Below the pieces are notes generated by a model. That model saw only the letters and a program-made list of their open reading frames with translations. It ran no database searches and was not told where the DNA came from. Both the position numbers and the translations under genes were made by a program. Of a DNA stretch of 11,929 nt, positions 1 to 7,585 are shown piece by piece. Location of the stretch: contig JBCCFC010000283.1 in assembly GCA_039029935.1 (NCBI GenBank), positions 1-11,929 on the forward strand. The letters run 5' to 3'. The stretch is from G039029935 sp039029935. GTDB taxonomy: Bacteria > Chloroflexota > Anaerolineae > Caldilineales > Caldilineaceae. How positions within the stretch are numbered: the stretch's first letter is position 1; the number at the start of each line of letters is the position of its first letter.

Positions 1-3000
1 ATCAGTTCCTTTTTTAGCATCATCCCCGAATATAGCTTGTTAGGGATTCAGAGCCGAGTCCAAGGGGCCTATACACACCTGTGCATTGCAATCATTGAAC
101 TCTTGACCGCTACTCATCTACGCTATCCTCAGCAATGGGTTCGCATCCAGTCCGTCATCATCTTCACAAGTGTGCCAGTTGCGGCCTATGGCCTTTTACA
201 ATTTCTCAATAAAGACCCGCTTGCCTTGCAGATTAGCGAACGGGTTGTTGCCAATCTTGGCAATGCCGTCTTTTTCGCCGCTTATTTGAGCATTGCGTTT
301 TTTGTTACCGCAGAGCGTTTTTATACCATACTAAAAACGTTTGGTCGATATATTCTGTTCCATCAAATGCCAGAGAGACAAAATGACGAGGATGTACAGA
401 ATTGGCCGTATCCGGTCAATGTTCAAGAATCGAAAAAGATTTATGCAATTCTTGGACATTTAGGTGGGATCAGCTTTTATGTGCTGTTGATGGGGCTGCA
501 ATTGACGGCTTTGTCTTTGACACAAAGTCGCGGTCCCCTAATAGGACTACTCGTAGGGCTGGGATTTGCATTTGTATTGGCCTGTGCAACCATTTGGCAA
601 AATGTTGGTCGCAAACTGTTGCTCACTGCGATTTTGTTGGGATGTATTGAGGTGGTAGCCGTTGGTCTATATTCAAGCCCATTGCGATTTCAGGAAGGGG
701 CATCAAGTCAACTGTCAGCGATTAACACAATGTTGAATACAGTGACCGCACAATTCACTCGGCCTGACAGCCGCACCCTATATTCGCGTTTTTTGATGTG
801 GCAGGGTGTAGAAGAACTCTATACACAGGACGACCCCTTCCAGACGATTACACAGGAGCCAGACCGCCTTGCGCGCTGGAGACCGCTGATTGGGTATGGT
901 CCAGAGACGCTTGGTCTGCTCTTTCAAACGGTCTATCCCATTGAATTATTTACTGTTGAGGAACGGTCTAAGGTTGTGGACCGCGCCCACAATGAAACAT
1001 GGGACCAGCTCATCTCTCTGGGATTGTTGGGATACGCGGCCTATTATGCATTATTGATTCAAGTTTTTTATTGGGGCTTGCGTTGGCTGGCCTTATTGGT
1101 TCGTAAAAGAGACACCATTCTTTTTCTCTGCCTTATTGGATTCTCGGTGATATCATTGACCACAATGGCCGTACTGTACACACAGTCATGGTTTCTCATC
1201 GGCTTCGTCATGCCGATGGGGTTACTTTTGGGGCTACTGCTCTATCTACTCACCGCCATTTTTCGCCCACGTCGTCACCCTAGCGCAACACAAACAGCGC
1301 ATTACCTCTCAGACCATTCCCCCACGACATCACAACAATCTCCAACCCTACTGATCTTGTGCTTAAGCATTGTGATCTGTCATCTTGTCGAAACCAGCGT
1401 GGGCATGTCTATTACCACCACAAAGTTATATGTCTGGTTTTTTGTGGCAGTCTTATTTGTAGTCGGTCAAGGTCGATTGCGCGAGTACACTGCCCCTACA
1501 GTACAGACGGAACCCAGCAGCGAAAATGGTTTTGGTTTCACAACAAAACTCACCCGATGGCAATCCCCTGTGTTTGAGCATAGCCTCCTCTTTACGACAT
1601 TGGTGTACATTTACGTCAACAACAATCTGGGTGACTCAAATTGGTTGGTTCTGCTGCTCAATGCCTTTACCCATAGTGTCAACCTTGCGGGGGGCTATGA
1701 TGAGAATATGGCTGTCGCGTGGTTGTTCTTGGGAACGTGGATTGCTGGAATGGCGCTGATTGTGCATCATGGCACATGGCAGAGATGGTTAGGCGATCAG
1801 CAAGCAGTCAATACCGACGGATGGCGAGATGTACTTTTGCATCTGGTGGTGTATAACGCGGTCCTCTGGGGGCTTGCGCTACTCTTTGGTGTTGTTCAGG
1901 CCAATCGGCTGGTGGTTTCCGATAATATGAGTGTCTATTCGCTGCATATCAACCGTGCCAATCAGTTTGCTTTTTATACCTGGGGGCTGGTTCTGTGGCT
2001 GTTAATCGCCGCCGCGTTCTCGATGCAATGGGGACCCAGAGCGACCCTGTTCCAGAGGTCGATTGGACGCTCTGACTCACAAAAAAAACAACGGCAACAG
2101 GGGGGATACACCTACCCTATCAAGCGGCTTGGTGTGCTTGCATCCACCCTTGTTCTTGCGGGTGTCGGTATTGCGGTCATTCAAACCATCCATATCCAGC
2201 CCATCTATGCCAACAGCCTCTTTGGTGCGGCACAAGTCACCCAGGTGTCCTATCCCGATACCAGTTTTACGCTCTACCAAGAAGCCATCAAGCGAGATTG
2301 GACAGAGGCGCAGTATCGTGTTACGCTGGCGACATGGTTGCTCCAGTTGGCCGACAGTGCCGAGGAATCGCAATCAGCAGATGATTCAACCGCCAATGTA
2401 GCCGTTCTATATGCTGACGGCGTTGATGCGCAATCTCGCATTGCACAAACCGAACCATTATCGCGTCCTCTTGAAGATTTTTTGTCAATGGATAGGGCAG
2501 AACTGCTTGATCATGTGGAGAGCCTGTTATCGCCCATCATTGTGCAAAATCCGCTGGAGATAAACAGCCATTTGCTGCTTTCACGCATCCACCATAGACA
2601 GGCAAAACTAGCCGCCGCGTCACAGGAATCAACGCAGGCACAGCATTTGTTGGCCTCAAGCCTGCACATTGCCGATGGATTGGCTGCATTTAGCACCCAT
2701 CTCACAACGGTTTTGAACCATCGTGGCGATGTTCTTGTCACCAGTGGGCATTTGGATGAGGCGGAGGCTGCGTATCAAGAAACGCTGGCCGTGGAGCCTT
2801 GGAATTGGGCAGCGCATCAAGCCTTGATTTCTCTTTATGCACAGCGCCAACAACCCGAAACGTTGATTGCCTTTGTGCGTCAAACAATCGAAGCCAATGT
2901 TATCGGTGAACGCAAATCCTATCCTAATATCGCCTATCAAAAACGTACCGAGGCACGCAACAATCGAGAGACCTTTTTATACACCACGCTCATCTATACG

Positions 3001-3549
3001 TTTTATCAAATGGGTGACGTTGAGGGAACCTTGGACGTGGCTTTTGAGTTTCAAGAAAAACAACCTTGGAATTACTTCGCCTTGCGTACCCTTGTCCAAC
3101 TACACATGCAGATGGAGGAGTATGCAGAGGCGGTGCTTTGGTCAACCAGAGCACTCCTCTGGGTCCCTGATCTCTCGCTGGCAAACCGCATTGAGCTATA
3201 TGAGGTACGGATTGAACTCTATCGCTTGCTCAATGACACGATAGGGTTGCGCCAAACCTATGAAGAGTTGCGCACATACCTGCCAGAAGACACCGAGATT
3301 CTCAACAATCTCTATCAACTTTACATGGAGCAGCCCGTTGAACAACGGGACATCACAAAAATCGCAGAGGTTTTACAATCATTGATGCAATATGAACCAC
3401 ATAACTATCAACACCCCTTACACCTTGCAGAATTATTAAAAGAGGCCAAGAATCTCGTGGATGCGCGTACCCTAGCCGAACACGCGTTGACACTTGCGTC
3501 GGAGGATGAGCAGCAGATCGTTGTAAATTTTCTGGCGGAATTAGAGTAG
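1..3549 (+). CDS. O-antigen ligase-like (Wzy/WaaL family) membrane protein with C-terminal TPR tail, 5'-truncated
   Basis: The frame is open from base 1, so the TTG at 37 is unlikely to be the true start; 1182 residues lie in the window and the N-terminus is missing. Numbering from the TTG, residues 1-410 are hydrophobic and carry ligase-family hallmarks: SRGPL at 164-168, GYGPETLG at 286-293 and DRAHNETWDQL at 315-325. The last sits in the large outer loop that holds the conserved His of O-antigen ligases and polymerases. A second block of membrane helices follows to about residue 720. The tail (about 740-1170) is soluble and helical, with a clear TPR at 893-926 and more degenerate repeats after it. 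The family transfers or polymerises lipid-linked glycans outside the membrane. It ends with tandem TAG TGA stops that run straight into the heptamer repeat. Glycan ligase versus polymerase versus protein O-glycosyltransferase cannot be decided from sequence. The family call is firm. Confidence 0.88.
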   Translation: MSSFFSIIPEYSLLGIQSRVQGAYTHLCIAIIELLTATHLRYPQQWVRIQSVIIFTSVPVAAYGLLQFLNKDPLALQISERVVANLGNAVFFAAYLSIAFFVTAERFYTILKTFGRYILFHQMPERQNDEDVQNWPYPVNVQESKKIYAILGHLGGISFYVLLMGLQLTALSLTQSRGPLIGLLVGLGFAFVLACATIWQNVGRKLLLTAILLGCIEVVAVGLYSSPLRFQEGASSQLSAINTMLNTVTAQFTRPDSRTLYSRFLMWQGVEELYTQDDPFQTITQEPDRLARWRPLIGYGPETLGLLFQTVYPIELFTVEERSKVVDRAHNETWDQLISLGLLGYAAYYALLIQVFYWGLRWLALLVRKRDTILFLCLIGFSVISLTTMAVLYTQSWFLIGFVMPMGLLLGLLLYLLTAIFRPRRHPSATQTAHYLSDHSPTTSQQSPTLLILCLSIVICHLVETSVGMSITTTKLYVWFFVAVLFVVGQGRLREYTAPTVQTEPSSENGFGFTTKLTRWQSPVFEHSLLFTTLVYIYVNNNLGDSNWLVLLLNAFTHSVNLAGGYDENMAVAWLFLGTWIAGMALIVHHGTWQRWLGDQQAVNTDGWRDVLLHLVVYNAVLWGLALLFGVVQANRLVVSDNMSVYSLHINRANQFAFYTWGLVLWLLIAAAFSMQWGPRATLFQRSIGRSDSQKKQRQQGGYTYPIKRLGVLASTLVLAGVGIAVIQTIHIQPIYANSLFGAAQVTQVSYPDTSFTLYQEAIKRDWTEAQYRVTLATWLLQLADSAEESQSADDSTANVAVLYADGVDAQSRIAQTEPLSRPLEDFLSMDRAELLDHVESLLSPIIVQNPLEINSHLLLSRIHHRQAKLAAASQESTQAQHLLASSLHIADGLAAFSTHLTTVLNHRGDVLVTSGHLDEAEAAYQETLAVEPWNWAAHQALISLYAQRQQPETLIAFVRQTIEANVIGERKSYPNIAYQKRTEARNNRETFLYTTLIYTFYQMGDVEGTLDVAFEFQEKQPWNYFALRTLVQLHMQMEEYAEAVLWSTRALLWVPDLSLANRIELYEVRIELYRLLNDTIGLRQTYEELRTYLPEDTEILNNLYQLYMEQPVEQRDITKIAEVLQSLMQYEPHNYQHPLHLAELLKEAKNLVDARTLAEHALTLASEDEQQIVVNFLAELE

Positions 3550-3601
3550 TGAAGAATGAAGAGTGAATAGTGAAGAATGAAGAATGAAGAATAAATAGCG
3601 A
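3546..3601. repeat. Left arm of inverted heptamer repeat (NNAGTGA-type units)
   Basis: Eight 7-bp units run without a break: GTAGTGA, AGAATGA, AGAGTGA, ATAGTGA, AGAATGA, AGAATGA, AGAATAA and ATAGCGA. The first unit includes the stop codon of the upstream gene. The units are the reverse complement of the TCACTNN units in the right arm. The longest exact match between arms is 17 bp (3557-3573 against 3633-3649). Similar heptamer arrays (STRR-type sequences) are known from intergenic regions of filamentous cyanobacteria and some other bacteria. No coding role is visible. Confidence 0.9.
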
Positions 3602-3606
3602 ATAGG

Positions 3607-3619
3607 AACAGTTACTGTT
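3607..3619. repeat. 13-bp palindrome at the centre of the inverted heptamer array
   Basis: AACAGT and ACTGTT flank a single T at 3613, giving a 6-bp inverted repeat. It lies where the purine-rich left arm changes to the pyrimidine-rich right arm, so the whole 3546-3695 region could fold into a long imperfect hairpin in RNA or a cruciform in DNA. No T-run follows it, so a standard intrinsic terminator is not supported. Confidence 0.75.
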
Positions 3620-3695
3620 CACTCATCACTCATCACTATTCACTCTTCACTATTCACTCATCACTATTCACTCATCACCAATCACTATTCACTCA
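3619..3695. repeat. Right arm of inverted heptamer repeat: 11 tandem TCACTNN units
   Basis: Eleven uninterrupted 7-bp units fill 77 bp. The last two bases vary among CA, AT and CT, and one unit is TCACCAA. The array ends one base before the Shine-Dalgarno region of wzm, so the repeat occupies nearly the whole gap between the two genes. The unit is short and has no spacers, so this is not a CRISPR array. It is probably a slippage-expanded intergenic repeat; an effect on the mRNA between the two genes is possible but unproven. Confidence 0.93.
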
Positions 3696-3703
3696 GAAAG
3701 GGA
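3696..3703 (+). promoter_or_regulatory. Ribosome binding site for wzm
   Basis: GAAAGGGA lies 4 bases before the ATG at 3708 and immediately after the heptamer array. It supports the chosen start. A hairpin formed by the array would place this site at the base of a structured leader. Confidence 0.7.
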
Positions 3704-3707
3704 CGCA

Positions 3708-4535
3708 ATGTCATACTCAACGGTAACACATATCCAACCTTCGAAGGGTTGGGTGTCGCTCAAGCTAGATGAACTGTGGGAATACCGCGAACTTCTTTAT
3801 TTTCTCATCTGGCGTGATGTGAAAGTGCGCTATAAACAGACTGTGTTGGGGGCAGCATGGGCCATTATTCAGCCATTTTTTACAATGGCCGTCTTTAGCC
3901 TCTTTTTTGGTCAATTGGCTGGCATCCCCTCAGATGGTGTCCCCTACCCCATTTTTAGCTTTGCTGCGCTTGTGCCTTGGAGCTTCTTTGCCAGCGGTTT
4001 GGGCGGAGCCTCTAACAGTCTTGTTGGTAGTGCTAATTTGATTAAAAAAGTCTACTTTCCACGCTTAGCGATTCCCATCGCCACCGTTTTATCTGGTATT
4101 GTAGATTTTACAATTGCCTTTATGGTTCTTTTGGGCATGATGCTGTTTTATGGTATTATACCCACACTTAATATTATCTGGCTTCCACTTCTGTTACTCT
4201 TAGCACTCACAACCTCATTGGGTGTTGGGCTATGGCTCAGTGCCATGAATGTCCAATTCCGCGATGTCCGTTATACAATTCCGTTTATCACCCAATTCTG
4301 GCTTTTTGCCACACCCATTGCCTATCCCAGCAGTTTGCTCGACGAACCTTGGCGTACTCTCTATGGCATCAACCCGATGGTAGGCGTGGTTGAGGGCTTC
4401 CGGTGGGCATTGTTGGGGACAGAAACCGCACCGGGACCGATGCTCTTTGTATCGACAATGGCCGCAATTGGGTTACTAGCCAGTGGGACCTATTATTTCC
4501 GACGCATGGAGAAGAGTTTTGCCGATGTCGTGTAG
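3708..4535 (+). CDS. wzm: ABC-2 type polysaccharide export permease (Wzm)
   Basis: This is the membrane half of an ABC exporter that moves an undecaprenyl-linked glycan from the inner to the outer face of the cytoplasmic membrane. The 275-residue length is normal for Wzm/TagG/RfbA permeases. The cytoplasmic N-terminus leads into the family segment RDVKVRYKQTVLGAAW (36-51), followed by a helix at about 52-72. Next come VYFPRLAIPIA (115-125), helices at about 122-150, 155-180 and 190-208, the loop NVQFRDVRY (181-189), NPM at 222-224 and a last helix at about 243-264. That gives roughly six membrane segments. The start has a good ribosome binding site. Its ATPase partner is not next door but 1.76 kb downstream at 6299, after a MITE-like element and a glycosyltransferase gene; normally the two are adjacent. 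The exported substrate cannot be read from the permease. Confidence 0.93.
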   Translation: MSYSTVTHIQPSKGWVSLKLDELWEYRELLYFLIWRDVKVRYKQTVLGAAWAIIQPFFTMAVFSLFFGQLAGIPSDGVPYPIFSFAALVPWSFFASGLGGASNSLVGSANLIKKVYFPRLAIPIATVLSGIVDFTIAFMVLLGMMLFYGIIPTLNIIWLPLLLLLALTTSLGVGLWLSAMNVQFRDVRYTIPFITQFWLFATPIAYPSSLLDEPWRTLYGINPMVGVVEGFRWALLGTETAPGPMLFVSTMAAIGLLASGTYYFRRMEKSFADVV

Positions 4536-4590
4536 TGGTGGGGCATTTGGATGCAAGAGAACTGGATTATAGATTAACAGAGATTTTCAC

Positions 4591-4675
4591 TAGGACTTAC
4601 GCAGTCGTACGGGCTTGATCTATCAAGCCGCTACAAGCTATCCAGCGTCATTAACGCTTGACTTTGTAAGTCCTA
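4591..4675. mobile_element. MITE-like 85-bp element with 10-bp terminal inverted repeats
   Basis: TAGGACTTAC at 4591-4600 is exactly inverted as GTAAGTCCTA at 4666-4675. If the outer TA on each side is the duplicated target, the true termini are GGACTTAC and the TA duplication would fit an IS630/Tc1-mariner-type or related mobiliser; this is inference. The element has no coding capacity. I recall similar termini (ACTTACGCA) from cyanobacterial and other bacterial insertion elements, but no search was made. It lies directly upstream of an AT-rich glycosyltransferase gene between wzm and wzt. The rest of the 4536-4697 gap holds no gene. Confidence 0.65.
4612..4658. repeat. Two internal hairpins of the MITE-like element
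   Basis: The first hairpin is GGCTTGAT (4612-4619) with ATCAAGCC (4622-4629), separated by two bases (or 7 bp around a 4-base loop). The second is AGCGT (4644-4648) with ACGCT (4654-4658) around a 5-base loop. Neither is followed by a T-run, so they are not called as terminators. With the terminal inverted repeat they could make a three-stem folded structure in DNA or RNA. Confidence 0.6.
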
Positions 4676-4687
4676 TTTAGCTAGAGT
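4658..4687 (+). promoter_or_regulatory. Possible weak promoter reading out of the MITE right end
   Basis: TTGACT at 4658-4663 resembles a -35 box, and TAGAGT at 4682-4687 is a 4/6 match to a -10 box after an 18-base spacer. The -35 is inside the element and the -10 is outside it. The start point would fall close to the ATG at 4698, giving almost no leader. Weak matches of this kind occur by chance, so this is only a candidate for how the downstream genes are expressed. Confidence 0.25.
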
Positions 4688-4697
4688 AGATACATCG

Positions 4698-6302
4698 ATG
4701 ACCATTCAGAGAAGCATTCAATTTTATACGGTACTGCTTTTTATGACGTTGGGGGCTGTAGCGATTGGCATGTTTTCGGCAACACTGAGTCTGTGGGATG
4801 ATGCCTATATGTTTGCCCGATATGCCCACAATGTCCTTCATTATGGGACAGTTTCCTGGAATCCGGAGGGAGACCCCACCTTTGGTTTGACATCCCTCCT
4901 CTATTTGTTTGTTGCGGTCTTGCCCCTATACGCATTCACTGAAAATCCAGCAACCACAATGGTGCTTGCCAGCTATTTATCAGGTTGCTTGTTTCTTATA
5001 CTGATGGCCTGTATGACCCTACAACATTTTCAGGCTGGACCTATCTGCAAACGTTTAGCGGCCATCGCTATGTTGCTTCTCGTTACAATCCCCTATTACA
5101 CAGTCAAAACCCATTTCTTAACAGGTATGGATACTATGTTTGCTATGGCTTACTTAACTTTATACATTATTGTGCTCAAATGGCATGAGAAGACTGTCTC
5201 ACCAACAAGCACAATCCTTGCTGGTGTTGTGGGCGGCCTGATGTATCTTGTGCGTCCTGATTTAATGCTGTACGCCTTGGCGGTTCCGGGAACCTTGTTA
5301 CTCTTCTCGACAGATCTGCGTAGTAGAATATCTGCTATCTGGATTGGGCTTATCCTACTTAGCATGATGCTTGTGATGATGTGGTTTGCCAATCTCTATT
5401 TCAACTCGCCCGTACCACTTCCCTTTTATGCCAAAGGGTTACGTCTCTACGGCGATGCGTTTTATACTCATTATGAATACAAAGCTTTTTGGCGTTTTAA
5501 AGACTTTATCTTTAATTACCGTCTGCTATTTGCCTTGATTATGATAAGCGTATGTACAGGACTTCGACGGTGGTGGCGGACTATATCACCAGTAGAACGG
5601 GGACTGTTGATGGCGACAATCGTATTTTTTGTGTATCATCTGTTTTTTGTCACACCTGTGATGGGCATGGCTCAACGCTTTTACTACCCAGCACTCCCAG
5701 CCATTATTTTCCTGACCATTTTTAGCATATCCTATATTATATCCATCGGCTCATCAATCATGCAGAAACTTGAATCTTTTTTTTTGTACGTGCCAAGACA
5801 GATTGCCGTTATCTTCCTATTGATTGTATTGCTCCCATTTGTCTATCAAATCAAAGAGATTCGCCTTTACCCTTTTAATTGGAATTTGCAAAAACACTAT
5901 ACATCTACTCCTTGGATGACATCGTATTGGTTTGGTCTCGATAACTTCGTCCTATATGAGAACGACTTGATCATTGCCACAACAGAGGTGGGTTTACCCA
6001 GTGTCATGCATCTCGATAAAACTATTATTGACTTGACAGGGTTAAACAATACCGATATTGCCCATCATGGATTTTCCGCGGAGACATTCTTTGCACAACA
6101 CCACCCTGATTTTATCTATCTGCCGCATCCTGACTACGTAGAGATGAATGACCAAATTCTTAGTAATGAATTTTTTTTAACACAGTACACCTATTTTTCA
6201 GCAGAAATACTAAACGCGGACATGGGCATTGCATTAAGACAAGACAGCCCTTATTATCCTGACCTGTTAGCAATGGTCGAATCGAAAGCCAATATGCCAT
6301 GA
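4698..6302 (+). CDS. GT-C-type membrane glycosyltransferase, AftB-like architecture (first of three)
   Basis: This 534-residue polytopic protein has a first helix at about 10-30 and then the GT-C outer-loop signature SLWDDAYMFARYAHN (31-45) with D34-D35 and R41-Y42. SWNPEGDPTFGLTSLLY follows at 53-69. The family uses polyprenyl-phosphate sugars on the outer face of the membrane. A mid-protein MAQRFYYPALP (324-334) matches the position of the RF..P motif in the two later paralogues. The last 115 residues are soluble with E430-V-G and ID..GLNN at 444-451. It lacks the usual E of the VEG..TN motif (GDPTFGLTS instead). It is clearly richer in A+T than its neighbours, with a T9 run at 5777-5785 and a T8 run at 6171-6178. 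The ribosome binding site is weak. Its stop overlaps the wzt start by ATGA. The acceptor and donor sugar are unknown. Confidence 0.82.
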   Translation: MTIQRSIQFYTVLLFMTLGAVAIGMFSATLSLWDDAYMFARYAHNVLHYGTVSWNPEGDPTFGLTSLLYLFVAVLPLYAFTENPATTMVLASYLSGCLFLILMACMTLQHFQAGPICKRLAAIAMLLLVTIPYYTVKTHFLTGMDTMFAMAYLTLYIIVLKWHEKTVSPTSTILAGVVGGLMYLVRPDLMLYALAVPGTLLLFSTDLRSRISAIWIGLILLSMMLVMMWFANLYFNSPVPLPFYAKGLRLYGDAFYTHYEYKAFWRFKDFIFNYRLLFALIMISVCTGLRRWWRTISPVERGLLMATIVFFVYHLFFVTPVMGMAQRFYYPALPAIIFLTIFSISYIISIGSSIMQKLESFFLYVPRQIAVIFLLIVLLPFVYQIKEIRLYPFNWNLQKHYTSTPWMTSYWFGLDNFVLYENDLIIATTEVGLPSVMHLDKTIIDLTGLNNTDIAHHGFSAETFFAQHHPDFIYLPHPDYVEMNDQILSNEFFLTQYTYFSAEILNADMGIALRQDSPYYPDLLAMVESKANMP

Positions 6303-7576
6303 ATCGTAATCTTGCTATTCAAGTGAAGCATCTCTCCAAACAATATCGAATCGGTGCTAGAGAGGCGATTGGACATAGCGATCCTCACTCACTGCGAGAG
6401 ACGCTCGCTCACCTAATGCTTACCCCGTATCGTCGTCTCCGGTCTAGCTGGACTCATGGGACGATCCTGAATTCGGAAACCGTCTGGGCACTCAAAGATG
6501 TCTCTTTTGAGGTCAAACAGGGTGAGGTCGTCGGGGTTATTGGCGCAAATGGGGCAGGTAAAAGTACGTTACTCAAAATTCTCTCACGCATTACCGAGCC
6601 GACAGAGGGACATGTAACCCTACATGGGCGTGTGGGTTCGCTGCTGGAAGTGGGAACGGGCTTTCATGCGGAATTGACAGGGCGCGAAAACATCTATCTC
6701 AATGGTGCAATCTTGGGCATGAAGCATACGGACATTGGACGTCTGTTTGACGAGATCGTTGCCTTTGCCGAAGTAGAGAAGTTTATTGATACCCCTGTCA
6801 AGCACTATTCAAGTGGTATGTATCTACGATTGGCCTTTGCTGTTGCTGCGCATCTTGAGCCAGAAATTCTATTGGTCGATGAAGTTCTCGCTGTCGGTGA
6901 TGCTGCCTTTCAGAAAAAGTGTTTAGGGAAGATGAATGATGTTGCCAAGACGGGACGGACGGTACTTTTTGTCAGCCACAGCATGGCAGCGATACGCACC
7001 CTGTGTACAAAGGGTATCTTGTTAAAATCGGGACAAATCGACTATACCGGAGATATCTCCACCTGTATTCAGATGTATTTAGAGAATAGTAGAACCACCG
7101 CAACCGTGATTGCAAAACGAATCACCTATGCACATGAGGATATTCAGGTTCAAACGGTTCGGGTCAATGAGTCGGAGAACGATGAACTGACCCTTCCAGC
7201 CCATACCCCACATCTGAAAATTGACATCATTGGGCATCTGGAACAACCAAAACGCATGGAGGTTGAAGTGCAAGTACGTGACGCCCAAGACACACCATTG
7301 GCCTTTTACAGTCCAGGCCACGAACATGGACAAGCAGAGGTATACCCTAGCGGTGATTTTCATTTGGTTCGGTTTATGGAATGGCCGCAGACAATGCAAG
7401 GAGATTACTATCTTGACTTGTATATCACCGACCCCAACATTCGAGGATGGGTCGATATTCCCTCGGCGGTACGATTGGTCGCTGAAGGTATCCCGATGCA
7501 GACAGGGGCTATTTTTGACTATTATAAAGATAAACGAGGGTGGCTTTTTCTCCGCGACATGACACAGGATAGTTAG
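6299..7576 (+). CDS. wzt: Polysaccharide ABC exporter ATPase with C-terminal carbohydrate-recognition domain (Wzt)
   Basis: This protein powers glycan export with Wzm. The nucleotide-binding domain fills residues 5-262: Walker A GANGAGKST at 82-90, the signature in its polysaccharide-exporter form YSSGM at 170-174, Walker B ILLVDE at 190-195, D-loop region VGDAAF at 199-204 and the switch His H227. An insertion rich in Arg and Leu at 30-58, before WALKDVSF, is usual for this subfamily. Residues about 280-425 form a separate beta-rich domain (QVQTVRVNESEND, LKIDIIGHL, MEVEVQVRDAQDTPLA, GDYYLDLYI). This matches the Wzt_C type, which in characterised O9a-type systems binds the end of the finished glycan before export. 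The start ATG overlaps the stop of the preceding gene (ATGA), implying translational coupling; a weak GAAAG lies 10 bases upstream. Length is typical for CBD-bearing Wzt. It is separated from wzm, which is unusual. Confidence 0.94.
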   Translation: MNRNLAIQVKHLSKQYRIGAREAIGHSDPHSLRETLAHLMLTPYRRLRSSWTHGTILNSETVWALKDVSFEVKQGEVVGVIGANGAGKSTLLKILSRITEPTEGHVTLHGRVGSLLEVGTGFHAELTGRENIYLNGAILGMKHTDIGRLFDEIVAFAEVEKFIDTPVKHYSSGMYLRLAFAVAAHLEPEILLVDEVLAVGDAAFQKKCLGKMNDVAKTGRTVLFVSHSMAAIRTLCTKGILLKSGQIDYTGDISTCIQMYLENSRTTATVIAKRITYAHEDIQVQTVRVNESENDELTLPAHTPHLKIDIIGHLEQPKRMEVEVQVRDAQDTPLAFYSPGHEHGQAEVYPSGDFHLVRFMEWPQTMQGDYYLDLYITDPNIRGWVDIPSAVRLVAEGIPMQTGAIFDYYKDKRGWLFLRDMTQDS

Positions 7577-7578
7577 GA
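7575..7578 (+). promoter_or_regulatory. Ribosome binding site overlapping the wzt stop codon
   Basis: AGGA at 7575-7578 overlaps the TAG stop of wzt (7574-7576). It is 7 bases from the GTG at 7586 and 10 bases from the ATG at 7589, so it fits either start. The overlap suggests coupled translation of wzt and the next gene. Confidence 0.55.
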
Positions 7579-7585
7579 ACACATT

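Noticed and set aside
37..39. TTG at 37 as start codon of the first gene
   Set aside because: The same frame is open to base 1 and codes for sequence consistent with the family before it; there is no ribosome site, so the gene is truncated by the window edge.
3353..3622. Minus-strand open frame of 89 codons crossing the heptamer array
   Set aside because: Its N-terminal part is a translation of the repeat (Ser/Phe/His periodicity) and the rest is antisense to the TPR tail.
3546..3695. CRISPR array
   Set aside because: The repeats are 7 bp, directly adjacent and degenerate, with no spacers of constant length.
4612..4629. Intrinsic terminator after wzm
   Set aside because: The stem is good but no T-run follows; the structure is better explained as the interior of the MITE-like element.
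5777..5785. T9 run as a programmed slippage or phase-variation site
   Set aside because: The reading frame is intact through it and similar T8 runs at 6171-6178 and 10797-10804 fit Phe-rich membrane proteins in AT-rich DNA; nothing indicates an alternative frame product.
7079..7582. 167-residue open frame on the minus strand
   Set aside because: It lies antisense to the well-supported Wzt C-terminal domain, is rich in Cys/His/Phe as expected for a shadow frame, and has no recognisable motif.
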